Made by a program: the position numbers and the translations under genes. DNA of 7,116 nt from Flavobacteriales bacterium UBA7443 (GTDB taxonomy: Bacteria; Bacteroidota; Bacteroidia; Flavobacteriales_D; Sanyastnellaceae): contig DLQB01000137.1 of the NCBI GenBank assembly GCA_002477505.1, positions 785 to 7,900 on the forward strand, read 5' to 3'. The notes beneath the pieces were generated by a model, which was given only the letters and a program-made list of their open reading frames with translations, searched no databases and was not told the DNA's origin. This document shows positions 6,378-7,116 of the stretch, piece by piece; the stretch's first letter is position 1, and the number at the start of each line of letters is the position of its first letter.

Positions 6378-7116
6378 TCAGAACAACTTGCCGTGCAAGT
6401 CACTTACTTGCCGGATGCCAATCAGCTCCATATTGCCGGTTTTGGGCATCTCCAAATTGCGCGCGTGCCCGCTGTAAAACATCCGCTTCATGCCCAACCG
6501 GGAAGCTTCTGCCATGCGTTGATTCATCCGAGGAACAGGGCGTATCTCACCTGTCAAGCCCACTTCACCCGCAAACACAGTCCCATATGGCAGCGGGACA
6601 TCCAGAACACTGCTCAAAATGGCTGCAACCACTGCAAGGTCCAACGCGGGATCTTGAATGCGCAATCCCCCCGCCATGTTCAAAAAGACATCCTGTGTTC
6701 CCAATTTGAATCCGCAGCGCTTTTCAAGCACCGCCAAGAGCATATTGAGCCGGCGCAAGTCAAAGCCAGTGCCCGAACGCTGCGGTGTGCCATAAACAGC
6801 AGAACTGACGAGCGCTTGGACTTCAACCAACATTGGACGAGCGCCCTCCATCGCAGCTGAAATAGCTGTTCCGCTCAGTGAATCTTCGTCAGAGCTTTGC
6901 CCCAGCAACGCATTCGAAGGGTGGTCCACTGGAATCAACCCCGATCCTCGCATTTCATACAATCCAAGCTCAGCGGTGGTCCCAAATCGGTTTTTCGCGG
7001 CGCGCAACATGCGGTAAGCATGGTGACGTTCCCCTTCGAATTGAAGTACGACATCCACCATATGTTCCAACACCTTGGGGCCTGCGAGTGACCCTTCCTT
7101 CGTAATGTGGCCAATG
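6378..7116 (-). CDS. radA: DNA repair protein RadA, C-terminal half (5' end outside window)
   Basis: RadA (Sms) is a RecA-like, DnaB-type ATPase that promotes branch migration and D-loop extension in recombinational repair. On the minus strand the frame is open from the right edge (reading IGHITKEGSLAGPKVLEHM) to a TGA at 6380-6378, about 245 residues of a protein usually near 455. The family-specific KNRFG motif is encoded at 6995-6981. After it comes the Lon-protease-like C-terminal domain, with NMAGGLRIQDPALDLAVVAA and AGEVGLTGEIRPVPR clearly visible. The zinc finger and Walker A motif lie outside the window. An internal GTG at 7071-7073 is not the start, because conserved RadA sequence continues upstream of it to the edge. 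Fifteen bases separate its stop from the convergent rsmI stop. Confidence 0.96.
   Translation of the reverse strand, partial: IGHITKEGSLAGPKVLEHMVDVVLQFEGERHHAYRMLRAAKNRFGTTAELGLYEMRGSGLIPVDHPSNALLGQSSDEDSLSGTAISAAMEGARPMLVEVQALVSSAVYGTPQRSGTGFDLRRLNMLLAVLEKRCGFKLGTQDVFLNMAGGLRIQDPALDLAVVAAILSSVLDVPLPYGTVFAGEVGLTGEIRPVPRMNQRMAEASRLGMKRMFYSGHARNLEMPKTGNMELIGIRQVSDLHGKLF

Noticed and set aside
1..7116. Possible mobile element, CRISPR array, phage or defence system
   Set aside because: There is no transposase, integrase, regularly spaced repeat, terminal inverted repeat or target duplication, and every recognisable gene is a core envelope, stress or housekeeping gene with similar base composition.

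Overview
The window looks like an ordinary chromosomal core segment from a member of the Bacteroidota. The ftsX / DUF3098 / uppP cluster is typical of that phylum. Two further genes (the lipoprotein after uppP and the 168-residue protein before rsmI) resemble families I know only from Bacteroidota. None of the starts has a convincing Shine-Dalgarno sequence, which also fits. Base composition is balanced (by eye slightly over half G+C), higher than in most Flavobacterium. That would suit a marine Cryomorphaceae/Schleiferiaceae-type flavobacterium, but this lower-level placement is inference.

Layout. (1) 1-1955, plus strand: the 3' end of ftsX, a DUF3098 small membrane protein, the undecaprenyl-diphosphate phosphatase gene uppP, and a lipoprotein gene. 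They are packed with gaps of 11 bases or less or a one-base overlap, so they are probably one envelope/division operon. (2) 1959-2696, minus strand: an Mn-type superoxide dismutase with an N-terminal lipoprotein signal, meeting the lipoprotein gene tail to tail with only 3 bases between. (3) 2697-2792: a 96-base divergent intergenic region with a repeated TGTGCAC element and an overlapping dyad. It is the only real regulatory space in the window. (4) 2793-6362, plus strand: a long AsmA-like protein unusually rich in tryptophan, a conserved hypothetical protein, and rsmI (16S rRNA C1402 2'-O-methyltransferase), probably co-transcribed. (5) 6378-7116, minus strand: the C-terminal half of RadA, convergent with rsmI and running off the right edge.

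Together: FtsX works in septal peptidoglycan control, UppP recycles the lipid carrier for cell-wall precursors, AsmA-like proteins are envelope proteins linked to lipid transport, and the SOD appears to be exported and lipid-anchored. RsmI and RadA are housekeeping genes for translation fidelity and recombination. I found no RNA genes, CRISPR array, mobile element, defence island or phage genes, and no stretch over 300 bases without a gene. There is no clear new multi-gene system. The points most worth a second look are the lipoprotein SOD, the repeat-bearing divergent regulatory region, the tryptophan-loaded AsmA protein and the uncharacterised 168-residue protein.
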